Of a stretch of DNA of 64,000 nt, positions 48,040 to 58,560 are shown piece by piece; the stretch's first letter is position 1, and the number at the start of each line of letters is the position of its first letter. The position numbers and the translations under genes were made by a program. The notes under the pieces were generated by a model that was not told the DNA's origin, did no database searches, and saw only the letters and a list, made by a program, of their open reading frames with translations. Source of the DNA: Dryomyza anilis (Eukaryota; Arthropoda; Insecta; Diptera; Dryomyzidae); NCBI GenBank assembly GCA_951804985.1, contig OX638130.1, positions 85,338,069 through 85,402,068 of the forward strand. Direction: 5' to 3'.

Positions 48040-48360
48040 TGATTATAATTGTATTCCTGTATCAAATACAAATTCATATTTAGGCTACATAATTACGAAT
48101 GTAATATGCTCGTAGTTTTTAATATTTTCGCCGCACGCTTTTATTTTTGTATTTGCAAACCTCTTAGTAAATTTTAAAATTTATTGCTTATAAACGTATA
48201 TCTTAGTAATATAAATTGAATAAGATTGAATTTAATTTATTTCATATATTAATATGTATTCATTATAAATATACATACCTACCTACTATAAATATATTTT
48301 ATATTTTTAGTAAATTTATTTTTAATTTTTTAGTACAGATTTTTTTAAAAGCTTGTTTTT
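47175..48360. mobile_element. Young element with ~240-bp near-identical inverted terminal repeats
   Basis: Left arm 47175-47412 and right arm 48120-48360 differ at very few bases (for example GTATGTAGGTATG versus GTAGGTAGGTATG). The interior (47413-48119) holds a (TA)n run and a degenerate Helitron core (GACTGGACAAAGAGACGTGA). The two frames translating to MNKIEFNLFHILICIHYKYT are the same arm read twice, not genes. Confidence 0.85.
47971..48034. repeat. (TA)n microsatellite
   Basis: About 32 TA units in the loop of the inverted-repeat element. Confidence 0.95.
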
Positions 48361-48611
48361 TAAAAAGTTTTTTTTTTATTAGTTTTTTATTTTTCCTTTT
48401 TTAGTCATTATATGGTCATTAGAATTATTATTTTGCATAGATCGGTTCAGCGGTTACCAAGTTATAATTTTTGCCCTTAACACCCTCTGTCGATGGAATT
48501 TAGAATTACTTTCTAGTCTTTGAAAATTTCCCCAAGGATTTCCTGTACCAAGCATTGTCAAGATCAGTTAAGTGGTTATCGTGATATGAAATTTTGATCT
48601 TAGCACCCTCT

Positions 48612-49522
48612 ATCGTTTTATAAATGTAGTAACCAAATATTAATTCTCCGCCAAAACAACTTTTCTTAAAGACAATTCTTTCTCAGACTGCCCATCCCCG
48701 TAGAATTCTTCCCAGTAGAATATTTAGCCGTAGAAATCTTCGCCGTAAAATTCTTCTCCATATAACGCATTTCCGTAGAATTCTTCTCGGTAGAATTCAT
48801 CCCGGTATAATTGTTCTCGATAGAATTCATTCCCGTAGAGTTTTTCCCAGTAGAAGTTTTAGTGTGGTGAGTTTTAATGTGGTGAGTTTTAGTGTGGTAA
48901 ATTTAGATGCAGTGAATTTTGGTGTGCTGAGTTTTGATGTGGTGAATTTTAGTGTGGTGAGTATTAGTGTGGTGAGTTTATAGTGTGGTGAGTTTTTAGT
49001 GTGGTAAGTTTTAATGTGGTGAATTTTATTGTGGTGAGTTTTAGTGTGGTGAATTTTTATGTGGTGATTTTTATTGTGGTGAGTTTTAGTGTGGTGAATT
49101 TTTATGTGGTGATTTTTATTGTGGTGAGTTTTAGTGTAGTGAATTTCGGTGTGGTGAGTTATAGTGTGGTGAATTTTTTTTGGGGAGTTTTAGTGTGGTG
49201 AGTTTGTTTTTCTTTATCTTATTTTGTCAATTGCTTTTGTTTTCGTATTTTTGCTTTTGCTTTTGTTTTATGCTTTTGCTTTTCATTTTTTTTTGTATTT
49301 GAGTTTTTTGTTTTATGTTCGTGGCTGGTGAAAGTGCCGAGTTATATCATATTGAAAGTTTAGGTTGTATGGGAGGTGCCACGCTTCTTTGTCAATCCCG
49401 CCCATATATAGCCTATCATTCCTTTCAGATTATACCGCATCTGTGGTAAAATTTCAAGAAAATCGGATCAGCAGTTTAGACGGAGAAGCGAAACAAACGT
49501 ACAAACAGATTTATTATATTAA
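48612..49522 (-). mobile_element. Chimeric Helitron-like element
   Basis: On the minus strand it starts TTAATATAATAAATCTGTTT with ACGTTTGTTTCGCTTCTCCG (the second family's 5' end, without a (GTCY)n tract). It then shares the GGCGGGATTGACAAAG block, ~22 minisatellite units (48860-49205), GAATTCTACCGG-type repeats and the GTTTTGGCGGAGAATTAATA block with the first family. The terminal hairpin and CTAG are missing. Confidence 0.75.
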
Positions 49523-49532
49523 TAGGATGTCA

Positions 49533-50010
49533 TTTTTCTAGGTGAAGAACGCACTTCAGAGGGTGCATTAATAATATAAGTGACCTCTAGCGGAGAAAGT
49601 TCTAAGATTGCCAAATTTTTTCCCGTTGCCAATACTATACATGTTTTAAATTTCAATTTTCTAGGTGAAGAACGCACTTTAGAGGGTCCATTAATAGTAA
49701 ATGCGCCCTCTAGCGGACAAAATTCAAAGTTCTGAGTTTGCCATATTTTTCCTCGTGTCTAAAACTATACATATTCTAAATTTCAACATTCTAGCTAAAG
49801 AACAGAACTCACACGGTCCAAAAATAGTTTTATCGCCCCCTATCGGCCAAAATTCGTACTTTAAAATTTATTTTTATATGTGCCACATAGAATACTATAT
49901 GTGTTTCAAGTTTCAACTCGATCGGATATAAGGAAGTGTGTTAAATTTGATATTTTTGTGCCCGACATACTAACAAACGAACAAACGAACAAAGGTAAAA
50001 ACAAGTGAAG
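49533..50010. repeat. Three imperfect ~125-bp tandem units
   Basis: Each unit carries TTCTAGGTGAAGAACGCACTT-like, GCGCCCTCTAGCGGACAAA-like and ACTATACATATTCTAAATTT-like blocks in the same order. It ends in (CAAACGAA)n. Probably the body of another DINE-related element. Confidence 0.65.
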
Positions 50011-50160
50011 TTAAATAAAAGCTTGTAAAAAAGGTCAATGCATATCTCAATAAGCTTTATTAGGCTGCCCAAATTTTATTTAAATCGAAAAGGTGAAATC
50101 TCAAAATTTACTTTTTTTTGTCGATTTGGTGTGGAATGGCCTGGCCCATATACCTCAACT

Positions 50161-50507
50161 TTAATTCTATAAAAATACATTTCTTTCACTTACCTCTATT
50201 TTAATTTGTAAAACACTATAAGGACAACTGAAACTGCATACAACGAATGTGTACAACGCAATACACGTGCAAAAAATGTGAAAAAAAAATTGTGTGCAAA
50301 AAAATGTTCGCTGAACAACATTTTTTTCCCTCTAAACTTATTCTTATTCATATTTATGAAAAATTGTTTACTTCCTTGTTTCCAAACAATTCTTATTTGC
50401 CTCTAAACAATTTCCGAGCCTTGATTATTATCCGTGTACAAATACAACACGCACTAATCAAATGGTGATAGAGCACGGCCTATTATTATTATAAATAATA
50501 TTGCTAC
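50161..50507. other. Unannotated AT-rich DNA
   Basis: Nothing recognised between the foldback end and the next MITE. Confidence 0.5.
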
Positions 50508-50710
50508 ACCCAGAAAAAAAATCCTTCAAATCCCATTAAAATTATTGATTTAATAGTATACAAAAAATAAATCTACTCATATAAACTCAATGGCAATGTC
50601 ATGGTATTTTCTAGTATTTAATGATATTTTCCGATTAAAATAATAATTTATCCTATTGACTATTTTTAATAGTAAAAAACTATTATTTATATAGTATTTT
50701 TGTCTGGGTG
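50508..50710. mobile_element. 203-bp MITE with TA duplication
   Basis: Ends CACCCAGAAAAAAAAT and ATTTTTGTCTGGGTG are inverted repeats flanked by TA on both sides. The interior is itself palindromic (AAACTATTATTTATATAG, TTAATAGTATACAAAAAAT), as in the elements at 3186 and 8738. Confidence 0.75.
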
Positions 50711-51449
50711 TAGTTATTTCATTAGTATTTACTGAAAGAATATTTAATAATAAAAATTAAATTTTAATCTACAAATAATATTTTAAATTTTTATGCAAAT
50801 TGATAGGTAATAAATAAAATACGAAACCAATTTTAAAATACAAAGTCTTATAGTAATACGAAATGTGCAAAGTCTTCCACATAGTTTTTTTATGCTAAAT
50901 CGTAACTTTACTCCACTGTGCTCGAAATAAAGCAACATAGATTCACTGCAATTTCGTTTTATTGCCGTTTGGTTTCAAATGTGGCCATCGAATATTGCCA
51001 AATTGTCTGCGTTGTCTAGCACTATCGCTGCATCTTCAGCGCCTTCATCTCCGTCGCGTCCTTTCTCGCTGCATGGCATCCACACCCGTCCACTCTGCCA
51101 TTTCAAATAGGTCTTTTTATCTTTATCCACATATATAATATATATTAAAACCCGCCAACTAAGGCTCTGTGTTTTGCGTTTATTGGCAAGAGATAAAATT
51201 AATCAAATTCCCTTTTCCACATTATACTTTATAGTGCCAGTGTGTGTGTGTGTGTTGCACATTGGGTCCCAATAAATACTTGGGAATATTCGATATTTAT
51301 GTGCTGCATACAAATCAATAATTGGCATGCCGGCAACATATCGGGCACTAATGAAACAAAGTTTATCAAAAGGTCATTAAGAACACATTGGTTATTTTAT
51401 GCAGTAATCAAGGGTATGCAATACACCCTCACACACTCGCAAAAACAAC
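50711..51449. other. Unannotated stretch
   Basis: 50940-51110 is markedly less AT-rich and could be host unique sequence. A short (TG)n lies at 51239-51255. No gene supported. Confidence 0.4.
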
Positions 51450-51818
51450 ACAGAAAAAAATATTGAACGTCAATAAAGCAACTGAGATTAATTGATATAA
51501 AATAATTAATTTCATTAATATCATTCATAGGATGTACTAAACATTTAATAGTATAAATGAAATGCTTTCTTGGTTGCTGTATATGCTAAAATATATTATA
51601 TGTAGCAACCGACAGTTTTACAGGCACTAGACAGTTTTACATCCAAACACAGTTTTAAATGCACTCCACAGTATTACTGCTACTGATGTTTCGATCTTAT
51701 TTTACATTGGTTTATCGCAACACTTGCTTCGGTTCGTTGGTTCGTTTTTCCGTACATCGTGCGTATATCATAAATTTGATATTCTCCTCTGTTGTTTCAG
51801 TTTAAAATTCCTCTTTTA
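51450..51818 (+). mobile_element. MITE, second copy at 61455-62030
   Basis: Shares GCAACTGAGATTAATTGA, an internal hairpin (GGTTGCTGTATATGCT / ATGTAGCAACC), CAGTTTTAAAT and TACATCGTGCGTATATCAT with the copy at 61455-62030. The Helitron at 51819 inserted at or near its right edge. Confidence 0.7.
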
Positions 51819-51871
51819 TCTATATATATACAACTCTTGGTCCGTCTATCAGTCTGTCGGTCTGTCTGTCA

Positions 51872-51957
<86 letters not shown>

Positions 51958-52986
51958 TCCAGCATCACGTCTAATCCGCTGAACCGATTTAGCTGAAATT
52001 TTGCACCAGGATACTATGGAGTCCGGAGGGTGTCATAGGCTATATATGGGCGGGATTGGACAAAGGGGCGTGGCACCTCCCATACAACTTAAACTTTCAA
52101 AACGACATAACTCAGCACATACACAATCCAAAAAGATGAAACAAAAAATTAAAATTCACCACACTAAAACTCACCACACTTAAACTCACCACACTAAAAC
52201 ACACCACACTAAAACTCACCACAATAAAACTCACCACGCTAAAACTCACCACACTAAAAATTCACCATACTAAAACTTAACACACCAAAACTCACCACAC
52301 TAAAACTCACCACACCAAAATTCACCACACTAAAACTCACCACACTAAAATTCAACACAATAAAACTCACCATACTAAAAACTCACCACATGGAAACTCA
52401 CCACACTAAAACTCACCACACTAAAACTCACCGCACTAAAACTCACCACAATAAAACTCACTACACTAAAACTCACTACACTCAAAATTCACCACACTAA
52501 AACTCACCACACTAAAACTCACCACACCAAAACTCACCACTCTAAAACACACCACACTAAAACTCACCACACTAAAAATTCACTAAACTAAAAATTCAAC
52601 TCACTAAAACTCATCACATTAAAACTAACTACACTAAAACTTCTACTGGGAAAAACTCCACCGGGGAAGAATTCCACCGGGAAGAGTTCTACCGGGAAGA
52701 ATTCTACGGTAAAGCGTTCTATGGGGAAGAATTTTACGGCGAAGATTTCTACTGGGAAGAATTCTGTGGCGAAATATTCTACTGTCTGAATTGTCTTTGA
52801 GAAAAGTTGTTTTGGCGGAGAATTATTATTTGGTTACTACATTTATAAAACCAATAAAAACTTCCACAGCGAATCACGGGCCCCTGATATAAAAAATAAT
52901 ATTAATGTTTTTTTTATATTAATAAAATCGCTTTATATCTATGAATTCACAAAATCTTGGCACGAGTCGTGCACGGGTACAACTAG
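51819..52986 (+). mobile_element. Non-autonomous Helitron (mini-me type), longest complete copy
   Basis: All modules are present: TCTATATATATACAAC start; uninterrupted (GTCT)n of about 100 bp (51860-51955); core GCATCACGTCTAATCCGCTG; GGGCGTGGCACCTCCCATAC; ~32 minisatellite units (52150-52640); GAAGAATTCTACGGT-type repeats; TTGTTTTGGCGGAGAATTAT; hairpin GCACGAGTCGTGC; terminal CTAG. Host A precedes and T follows. Frames reading CLSVCLSV or HTKTHHT are repeat translations. Confidence 0.92.
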
Positions 52987-53099
52987 TTATATATAAAGCT
53001 GTATTGGTGACGTGAACGTGGTTCAAACTTCGAACAACAAGTAGTAAGTAAAAAAGTAAATAAAAATAAAAATATAAATAAATAATAAAACAAATTAAA

Positions 53100-53395
53100 A
53101 AATAACTAATTTTTTTGTCGCCTTTAAATTTTGTTCAATTAATTTATTAATTAATATAATTAAATATTTAATTAATACAATTAAATATTTAATTAATACA
53201 ATTAAATATTTAATGAATACAATTAAATATTTAGTTAATACAATTAAAAATTTTATTAATACAATTAAATATTTAATTAATACAATTAAAAAATTAATTA
53301 ATACAATTAAATGTCGTATCGGTGATAAAACAATTAAAAAGTAATTGTATTTTTTTTTTGTTATATTCACAAATATATTTTTTTCTGTATACATG
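53100..53395 (-). mobile_element. MITE containing a 21-bp AT minisatellite
   Basis: Matches 5749-5957 inverted (CAGAAAAAAATATATTTGTG; TCACCGATACGACATTTAAT). Here the AATACAATTAA motif has expanded into about eight to nine units of AATTAATACAATTAAATATTT (53150-53325). The 103-codon frame repeating LIVLIKY comes from this. Confidence 0.75.
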
Positions 53396-56300
53396 CGGCA
53401 GAACAAAAGTCCTGCTGGCAGGACCTGCTCACATTAGAGTTTCTGTGATATTTAACGGCAATGAAAATTTAATGCTCAATTTGGCATAAAGTCTTTAGCA
53501 TGTCTCTTGTGTAATACTATAAGTGTTCATTATATTAATAAACATAATAATTACACGATATCCTTCATGGCATCAGGAACGTGTGTATGTGTCCTAATAC
53601 AAACACAGCGTTATCCTTCCCCTGCTGCTTTTATTAAATCAGTTAACGCATTCATCAATGGCATGGGGGCCGTGCGTGTTGCATTGTGATTTAATTAAAG
53701 TATTAATTAAATCAACATTAAATGACGCTATTGTAAACATACGTAATTCAATTGAGTTGTAAATAGAGCAATATATGTTTGCTGTTATCTTTGGACTTTA
53801 TATGAAATGATCTCACTCGTAAATGTTAATGTTATTTTTACCACCTGTTAAACGGACACCAGTCATTAAATGAACTAATGCGTTTATAAATCTAGGAAAT
53901 TGAATTATTAGAAGTTGTTAGCAGAAGGAAATGAAATATGGGAACAAATTATTAAATAAATTATTAAATTTATGTTATAAAAAGTACAAAACAACTAAAG
54001 CATTTTTTAAAATATGCGTATTTTAAAATATGTTATAAAGATCGTTATATTTCAGTCGATAGAACGATCGGTATATTTTCGAGTTCGAGAACTGAATTCA
54101 AGAAGGTTTTCTTATTTCCATATAAAAGTGAAACTTCTCAATACTTTTTTTTTATTCATCTCAGACTTTTGGCTCATTTAACATCCATACAGTTTGTGCA
54201 ATATGTAGAGAACGAATTTTCAATACATGGTGTAGTAAAAAATAAGACAAATAAAGGCAAATGTATTTAAAAACCAACAAAATGTAGTAGAAATATATTT
54301 TTTCAAAACAAAGACATAAAATGTATATAATTTTCTACAGTAATTTTTTCGGTGTACAGCTTAGTGGCTTTTTGACAAGTCTTTATACTATACTTTCGAA
54401 TATCATTTTAAATTTGAAACTATTATTTTTATTATTGGTAACGCTAAACATTTAGTTTTAACAATATAAACAAAACTTAGCTGTTTTTGAAAGTAAAGTA
54501 TGTTTTCATATTAAGAGACATGTTTATTTTTGGATTTTATATAATAAATTCAATTTTAACCAAATTTTTATAAAAATTATTAGCTTTAAGTGATATATAT
54601 TTTTGTATACAGGGAATGTATAGTAAATTTATAGAAGAATTTATAATAATTTATATGTTCTTTCTCTACTTCTTCATTTAAAAATAAAAATAAACGACTA
54701 AATAAAGTACAATCGAAAAATACAATAGGACCTTGTAACAACGCGCTAAATGGTCAACTGAATGATAATGAAAATGAAACTAACCAACTTGTTTATCCAA
54801 AACACATTCTATAAACACAAAAAAAAAAAATATATATATATATATTTATCTGAAACCAAATGTTGTAAAACTTCGATAATTAAACTCTGGGCACAAATAC
54901 GAGCAGGACGAACAAATGCAAACTTTTGCACAAAGGAGTCAAAGGATACAGTGCAGCGGCAACAGGAGCAGCTACTACATTCAGCAGTTATTGTCATTTT
55001 CTGCTAATTTGTTGTGCTGATTGTGGCACACTTTATTGTTGGTGTAGTTGGTTTAACTTTATTCTAGGTTTCTGGGTACTTCTGACTTCTGTTTTTCGTT
55101 TAAGAACGAATCTTTCGTGCGATTGTGACTTTGAACCGCAGCGCATTATCGACGATGCATAAATTTGCAAAAGTTTTAAAGGATTTTTGTGCATTTGTAT
55201 TTGTTTGTTCTAATTATTTAGTTAATCTAGTTTTTCTGTGTATTCTAATCTAGTTTTGGAACTTTATTTTGATTTTGCTTTGTCAGTTAATTTCGCAGTT
55301 TATGTTGTGATTTTACCCCTTCTAGTGTAGAAGCACTCTGGAATTTTTCTATTAACTAACCTCCATTAGACCCCCCATTACCCCTTGTAATTACTGTTTT
55401 TCTAATCAACTTCTAAACAATTCGAGTATTTTTGGGTTTTTTTCTAATATCGGGTTTTACTAAATCTCGGTACATCATCACATTGTCTAATAGACAGACA
55501 GACAGACAGACAGAAAAACTGACAGACTGACAAACAGTCTGACAAATAGAAATCCAGACAGACAGACACAAAACATTGCAAATTGGAAAACTTTACCAAT
55601 TTTAACATGACATTTGCTTTAACGTGTTTTTTTGCTGTTTTTATTATTACTATTATTGCCAACATGTTGGCCAACAGTTAGAATTGTTGTTGTTGTTGTT
55701 TGCTACTGCTAGTACTACTTGTTCACAATTATCTGAATAGCCTGACAAATAGTTGAAACAGTTGAAGAGCCGTTTTTTGATTGCCACAAAACTAATTGCA
55801 CAGACATGTTTCTCATTTCTCTGGCAATTGTTTTGCATTTTGCGAATTTCAATTTATATCGTAAATTTCTACTACATTGATTACACAAGCAATTGTGATT
55901 TTATTAACCCAAAAGAATTGTGTCATTTCTGAAATATGTATTTTATTTACTATTCTGGTGACACTATTTATTGGGTATGTCCTAGGCATGATAACGAATA
56001 TACGAACATTTTATTATATTTTCTTTTTTTACGCTTACTAAAATATTTACGTTTGTCAAACTATTTCAAATTGCTATAAATATCAATTGTTTTAGAATTG
56101 TTCTTTGTTAAAAATAAATCTAATTTTTAAGATAAATTCTTAAATCTAATTGTTTTTTATTATTTATGAAATATATTAGTTTCAAACTAGTTGGAAAAAG
56201 CGAAATATATTTATCAAAATCATAAAATAATATCTTGTTTCACTAAATTAATGGACAGATGTTTAAGCAGGTCTCTGTAAAAAAATATTATCTAAATACG

Positions 56301-57052
56301 CACAGAAAAAACATGATCACTACAATCATGTTTTGACGACATCATTCAATGATTCTAATTATTATTGCTGTAAACATGTTTTCCATCATTAATATGATTG
56401 AAGCAATGGAAACTAGATTGACTCAATCGTAGCAAATGTTTTGTCAAAATAGGCCAATAGTTTTGATGCAAATGTCGCGCAACTCTGGATGTTTGCGGTG
56501 AGCCTACTATAAAAATTACAGTTTTCATTGTTGTTGTGGCAAACATCTCGTAACTATCTGCATATATGGCATATTTAAAAAATATTAAGAGTTCTGCTGT
56601 AAGTTTATTCTGGAACTTATGGGATGTTTGAATATTTTCGTACATTTATAAGGTGTTTTCTTAGTGCGTTGAGCCATTCGTTTCGATAATGATGTGAGAA
56701 CGAAACGATTGTCAGCAAAATCGAATCAGATGAAGTACCAATATCGAATGCCAAATCGTACTAAATCTGCAAAGATAGTTCAAAACGAAATATACCATTT
56801 TTTTTTTTTTTCAAAACGATAGAAAAAACGGTTCTGTATTGATATCGCTCTAAATTATGCCAATATACCGAGATTTATTCGAAAAACTTTGCGATATCTA
56901 TGTGAAAAATGTTTAAATATCGTATCTTGTCATATAAATTGACTATACGAATAATTTTAAAAATTAGTAGTGCAAAATCGAAATCGATTTTTTTATCGAA
57001 GTACACACAGAAAAAACTTTACTCATAATAAGGAAATTAACTTAAAATATTG
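53396..57052. other. Unannotated stretch with minor repeats
   Basis: 54205-54345 is the reverse-strand relative of 34985-35105. (CAGA)n occurs at 55492-55515. TATCG/CGATA-rich DNA is at 56670-57000, ending in a CACACAGAAAAAA motif near 57005. 54880-55170 and 55440-55860 are less biased and may be host DNA. No gene supported. Confidence 0.45.
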
Positions 57053-57385
57053 TTAGGGAAATGGAGCGTTTTTCAAGCAGCAGTCGTTGAAATAGAAAAA
57101 GCAGCACAGTTTATCAAAGAAAACGATCTTCGATCCTCAAAGATCACCATCTGCATAGACAACCATGCAGCCACGAAATCTTTAGCGTCCTACACAATCA
57201 AATCGAGGTCATTATCAAACTGTCGGACGCCACTCAAACAGACTCTGCTGGATCCTCGAACATAGCAATATAAAATGGAATAACTTAGCGGATGAAATGG
57301 CCCGTACTGGCTCCGCCATAGATATAGGCACAGCCGACAAAATGATACTACAACCGATTAGGAATATGTACAACACTATCGATTA
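57053..57385 (+). pseudogene. RNase H domain of a LINE ORF2, first part
   Basis: Frame reads VFQAAVVEIEKAAQFIKEN, ITICIDNHAATKSLASYTIK, then (frameshifted) WNNLADEMARTGSAIDIGTA and ILQPIRNMYNTID. This is the RNase H domain of an I/R1/LOA-group non-LTR element. The Helitron at 57386 cuts it off; it resumes at 58322. The 5' end is truncated next to a MITE edge. Confidence 0.75.
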
Positions 57386-58321
57386 TCTATATATATAAAA
57401 CGCTTGGTCCGTCTGTCAGTCTGTCTGTCTATCTGTTTGTTCCAGCATCACGTCTAAACCGCTGAACCGATTTAACTGAAATTTTGCACCAGGATACTAT
57501 GGAGTCCAGAGGGTGTCACAGGCTATATATGGGAGGGATTGGACAAAGGGGCGTGGAACCTCCCATACAACCTAAACTTTCAAAACGACATAACTCGGCA
57601 CTCACACAATCTAAAGAGATTAAACAAAAACTAAAATTCACCACGCTAAAACTCACCACACTAAAACTCACCACACTAAAACTCACCACGCTAAAACTCA
57701 CCACACTAAAAATTCACCATACTAAAACTCACCACACTAAAACTCACCACACCAAAATACACCACACTAAAACTCAGCACAGTAAAACTAAACACAATAA
57801 AGCTCACCACACTAAAACTCACCACACTAAAAATTCACCACACTAAAACTCACCACACTAAAAATTCACCACACTAAAACTCACCACACTAAAACTCAGC
57901 ATACTAAAAACTCACCACACCGAAACTCACCACACTAAAACTCACCACACTAAAACTCACCGCACTAAAACTCACCACAATAAAACTCACCACACTAAAA
58001 CTCACTACACTAAAAATTCACCACACTAAAACTCACCACACTAAAACTCACCACATCAAAACTTACCACACTAAAACACACCACACTAAAAATTCACTAA
58101 ACTAAAAATTCACCACATTACAACTAACTACTTTGAGAAAAGTTGTTTTGGCGGAGAATTATTATTTGGTTACTACATTTATAAAACCAATAAAAACTTC
58201 CACATCGAAGCACGGGCCCCTGATATAAAAAATAATAATAATGTTTTTTTATATTAATAAAATCGCTTTATATCTATGAATTCACAAAATCTTGGCACGA
58301 ATCGTTCACGGGTCCAGCTAG
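57386..58321 (+). mobile_element. Non-autonomous Helitron (mini-me type), inserted in a LINE
   Basis: Starts TCTATATATATAAAACGC, (GTCT)n, core GCATCACGTCTAAACCGCTG, ~33 units of the 15-bp minisatellite (57636-58130). The GAAGAATTCTAC repeats are deleted. Then GTTGTTTTGGCGGAGAATTA, a decayed hairpin (GGCACGAATCGTTC) and CAGCTAG. Flanked by A and T. Confidence 0.9.
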
Positions 58322-58560
58322 TATTATGATAAAATGAGACTAACCACACTTGGCAAGTAAGAATGGACTGCACATCGTCAAAATGGTTGGCGATGGAGAT
58401 GAAGAGGTTGTAGAATCGATTTCTAATATCATTGCCGCGTTGTTTAACGTCTAAAATACCTTCGACGACGATTCCTGAAAAGCACAGCAGACATCTCAAA
58501 AACAGATTTGAAAGACGTACTATATTTCATCAGAAGTACGAACTGGTTCACTGGAAACCA
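58322..58560 (+). pseudogene. LINE ORF2 C-terminus, second part
   Basis: Across frameshifts: LASKNGL, MVGDGDEEVVESISNIIAAL, LKYLRRRFL, then DISKTDLKDVLYFIRSTNWF. This is the usual tail of RNase H-bearing LINEs, where an aromatic-tryptophan FIRST-WF block closes the protein. It continues the fragment 57053-57385 on the same strand. Confidence 0.65.

Larger units (their letters stand above)
46390..50160 (+). mobile_element. Second foldback element, split by a 2.9-kb nested block
   Basis: 46390-47174 and 50036-50160 match the foldback at 37297-38390: AAAATGGCGTCAGTTT, ACTGTATCTCTGGAAATAGT, then TTTGTCGATTTGGTGTGGAA at the right end. The break lies inside GGTCGAAAAAAATATTAAAA. The left terminus is not preserved. 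Confidence 0.7.

Noticed and set aside
47065..48404. Two frames sharing MNKIEFNLFHIL, looking like a gene pair
   Set aside because: They are the two arms of one inverted-repeat element.
51724..51996. CLSVCLSV-type frames over (GTCT)n
   Set aside because: Translation of the Helitron microsatellite.
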